The translations under genes and the position numbers were made by a program. Below are positions 6,926 through 7,687 of a stretch of 7,687 nt of DNA, in pieces. Location of the stretch: assembly GCA_023141075.1 (NCBI GenBank), contig JAGLKL010000060.1:1-7687 (forward strand), in the 5' to 3' direction. The stretch's first letter is position 1. Each line of letters begins with the position of its first letter. Source of the DNA: Alphaproteobacteria bacterium. Its GTDB lineage: Bacteria > Pseudomonadota > Alphaproteobacteria > Micavibrionales > Micavibrionaceae. Under the pieces are notes generated by a model. That model was not told the origin of the DNA and did no database searches. It saw only the letters and a program-made list of their open reading frames with translations.

Positions 6926-7055
6926 TATGGTCTTTTTTGTCCTTTAAGAATAACTGTGTAGATAAGTTTTTTATTTGACATTTTTATATCTTTTTTCAAC
7001 CGATTCATAGAGTAAGAACGCTTTTTTCATGTGATTTTTTGCCTCTGGACTATTG
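6926..7055 (-). promoter_or_regulatory. A-tract-rich spacer between barrel gene and co-polymerase gene
   Basis: This 130-base gap is strongly AT-rich and holds five A6 tracts on the - strand (T6 on the + strand at 6933-6938, 6967-6972, 6991-6996, 7022-7027 and 7035-7040). Their spacing is only loosely related to the helical turn. It contains the ribosome site for the co-polymerase gene and a possible 19-codon ORF. I find no convincing -35/-10 pair and no hairpin-plus-T-run terminator after the barrel gene. A promoter or bent DNA is plausible but unproven. Confidence 0.3.
6971..7030 (-). CDS. Possible 19-residue small ORF (leader peptide candidate)
   Basis: Reading from the ATG at 7028-7030 to the TAA at 6971-6973 gives MKKAFLLYESVEKRYKNVK. 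It is preceded by a purine-rich AGAGG about 13 bases upstream, which is a poor spacing for a ribosome site. The peptide is basic with no recognisable domain and is too short to be a membrane protein. It lies 45 bases before the co-polymerase ATG, where a leader peptide could act, but an ORF of this length arises easily by chance in AT-rich DNA. Confidence 0.15.
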   Translation of the reverse strand: MKKAFLLYESVEKRYKNVK

Positions 7056-7687
7056 TTAGTTACCTTGAAAATCACGTGACAGGCCAAGTTTCACGATATC
7101 CTGAGCCGCCGTATTATTATTGGTTACTAACGTTTGTTCCTTGTGTTTGTAGGATGCTGTCATGTCCCAATTTCTGGATACTTTATATGAAGCTCCGGCA
7201 ATCACACTCCAAGTCGAATCCAGAGAGTCGGTAGAAAGCGGAGGTTGCTTTGCGTCCTGATAATCTGCCCCAAAATTCAACGAGAGGTTCCGGTTTACGT
7301 TATATATATCTTGCAGAGCATACGTCGTAAGATAACTTTCAGTTCCGTTTGCGTATGGGTGTCTGGCCTTTATCATAGACAGCACCAAGGCGTTATTATC
7401 ATCTGTATAATTAAGAACAGATGAATATGTCGGCGTATAATCGTCATCTCGTTGCGTAGCGCCTGTGTATCCGTAATATCTCGTTTTAAGCAAACTACCC
7501 GATAGTTTTAAGGACAGGTAAGGCCTGAAGACATATGTCCAACTAACAGACGGGCCGTTCGTATTAACACGTTGGCTGCTGTTTTCCAAAGATTGATAAC
7601 GATTGAACAACCAGCCGAACTGCACCTGCTGCTTTGGTGATATGCTATGAGCAAATGCCGGAGTTATAGAATATGTGCGATAATCTG
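7056..7687 (-). CDS. Outer-membrane beta-barrel protein of exopolysaccharide locus (5' end beyond window)
   Basis: The C-terminal 210 or so residues of a predicted outer-membrane barrel. The frame stays open to the right edge of the window; the GTG at 7623-7625 is internal, since the residues before it (ending ITPAFAHSISPKQQ) continue the same beta-barrel pattern, so the true start lies outside. Alternating hydrophobic and polar strands ending in aromatic residues recur, for example YLSLKLSGSL, LSLNFGADY and WSVIAGASYKV, with polar loops rich in N, D, T and Y. The protein ends IVKLGLSRDFQGN, where LGLSRDF resembles the C-terminal beta-signal recognised by the BAM complex, with three residues after the Phe. 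There is no cysteine in the visible part. Its position just upstream of the co-polymerase and kinase suggests the barrel protein that accompanies XrtA-type exopolysaccharide loci, or a BBP2-like porin. A role in polymer export is an inference from context. Confidence 0.75.
   Translation of the reverse strand, partial: DYRTYSITPAFAHSISPKQQVQFGWLFNRYQSLENSSQRVNTNGPSVSWTYVFRPYLSLKLSGSLLKTRYYGYTGATQRDDDYTPTYSSVLNYTDDNNALVLSMIKARHPYANGTESYLTTYALQDIYNVNRNLSLNFGADYQDAKQPPLSTDSLDSTWSVIAGASYKVSRNWDMTASYKHKEQTLVTNNNTAAQDIVKLGLSRDFQGN

Noticed and set aside
6975..6980. Perfect TTGACA on the + strand, resembling a -35 element
   Set aside because: No acceptable -10 hexamer lies 16-18 bases downstream, and it would point antisense into the barrel gene.
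7623..7625. GTG as the start of the outer-membrane barrel gene
   Set aside because: The frame is open to the window edge and the upstream residues continue a beta-strand pattern; no signal peptide follows the GTG, which an outer-membrane protein would need.

Overview
The window reads as chromosomal DNA from a Gram-negative proteobacterium of moderate GC (mid-40s percent by eye, not calculated). An outer-membrane beta-barrel gene and a Wzz-type exopolysaccharide co-polymerase show it is Gram-negative. The style of the genes suggests an alphaproteobacterium, but that is an inference and I cannot name a genus. I see no mobile element, CRISPR array, rRNA or tRNA gene.

Layout. The left half (1-4303) is on the + strand: the 3' end of glmU, a glycosyltransferase gene starting 5 bases after glmU stops, glmS after a 90-base gap, and a UDP-glucuronate 4-epimerase gene after an 86-base gap. 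The right half (4363-7687) is on the - strand, so it is read from right to left: the 3' end of an outer-membrane beta-barrel gene that runs off the right edge, a 130-base A-tract-rich spacer, a long Wzz/GumC-like chain-length protein with a third membrane segment, a 61-base spacer, and a BY-kinase-type tyrosine autokinase. The two halves converge at 4304-4362.

How the genes fit together. GlmS makes glucosamine-6-phosphate from fructose-6-phosphate, and GlmU performs the last two steps to UDP-GlcNAc. The epimerase interconverts UDP-glucuronate and UDP-galacturonate. The glycosyltransferase could use such nucleotide sugars. The - strand trio (outer-membrane barrel, co-polymerase, kinase) resembles the export and length-control part of the exopolysaccharide loci that accompany XrtA/EpsH exosortases (PEP-CTERM systems). 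The window therefore looks like the edge of an exopolysaccharide locus next to amino-sugar precursor genes. No exosortase, Wzx, Wzy or OPX gene lies inside the window; if the XrtA reading is right, they should lie beyond the right edge.

Most of this is recognisable biology. The more unusual points are the glycosyltransferase gene between glmU and glmS, a kinase with no C-terminal tyrosine cluster and a non-canonical P-loop, a 48-residue-offset internal repeat in the co-polymerase, and a possible 19-codon ORF in the spacer before the co-polymerase gene.
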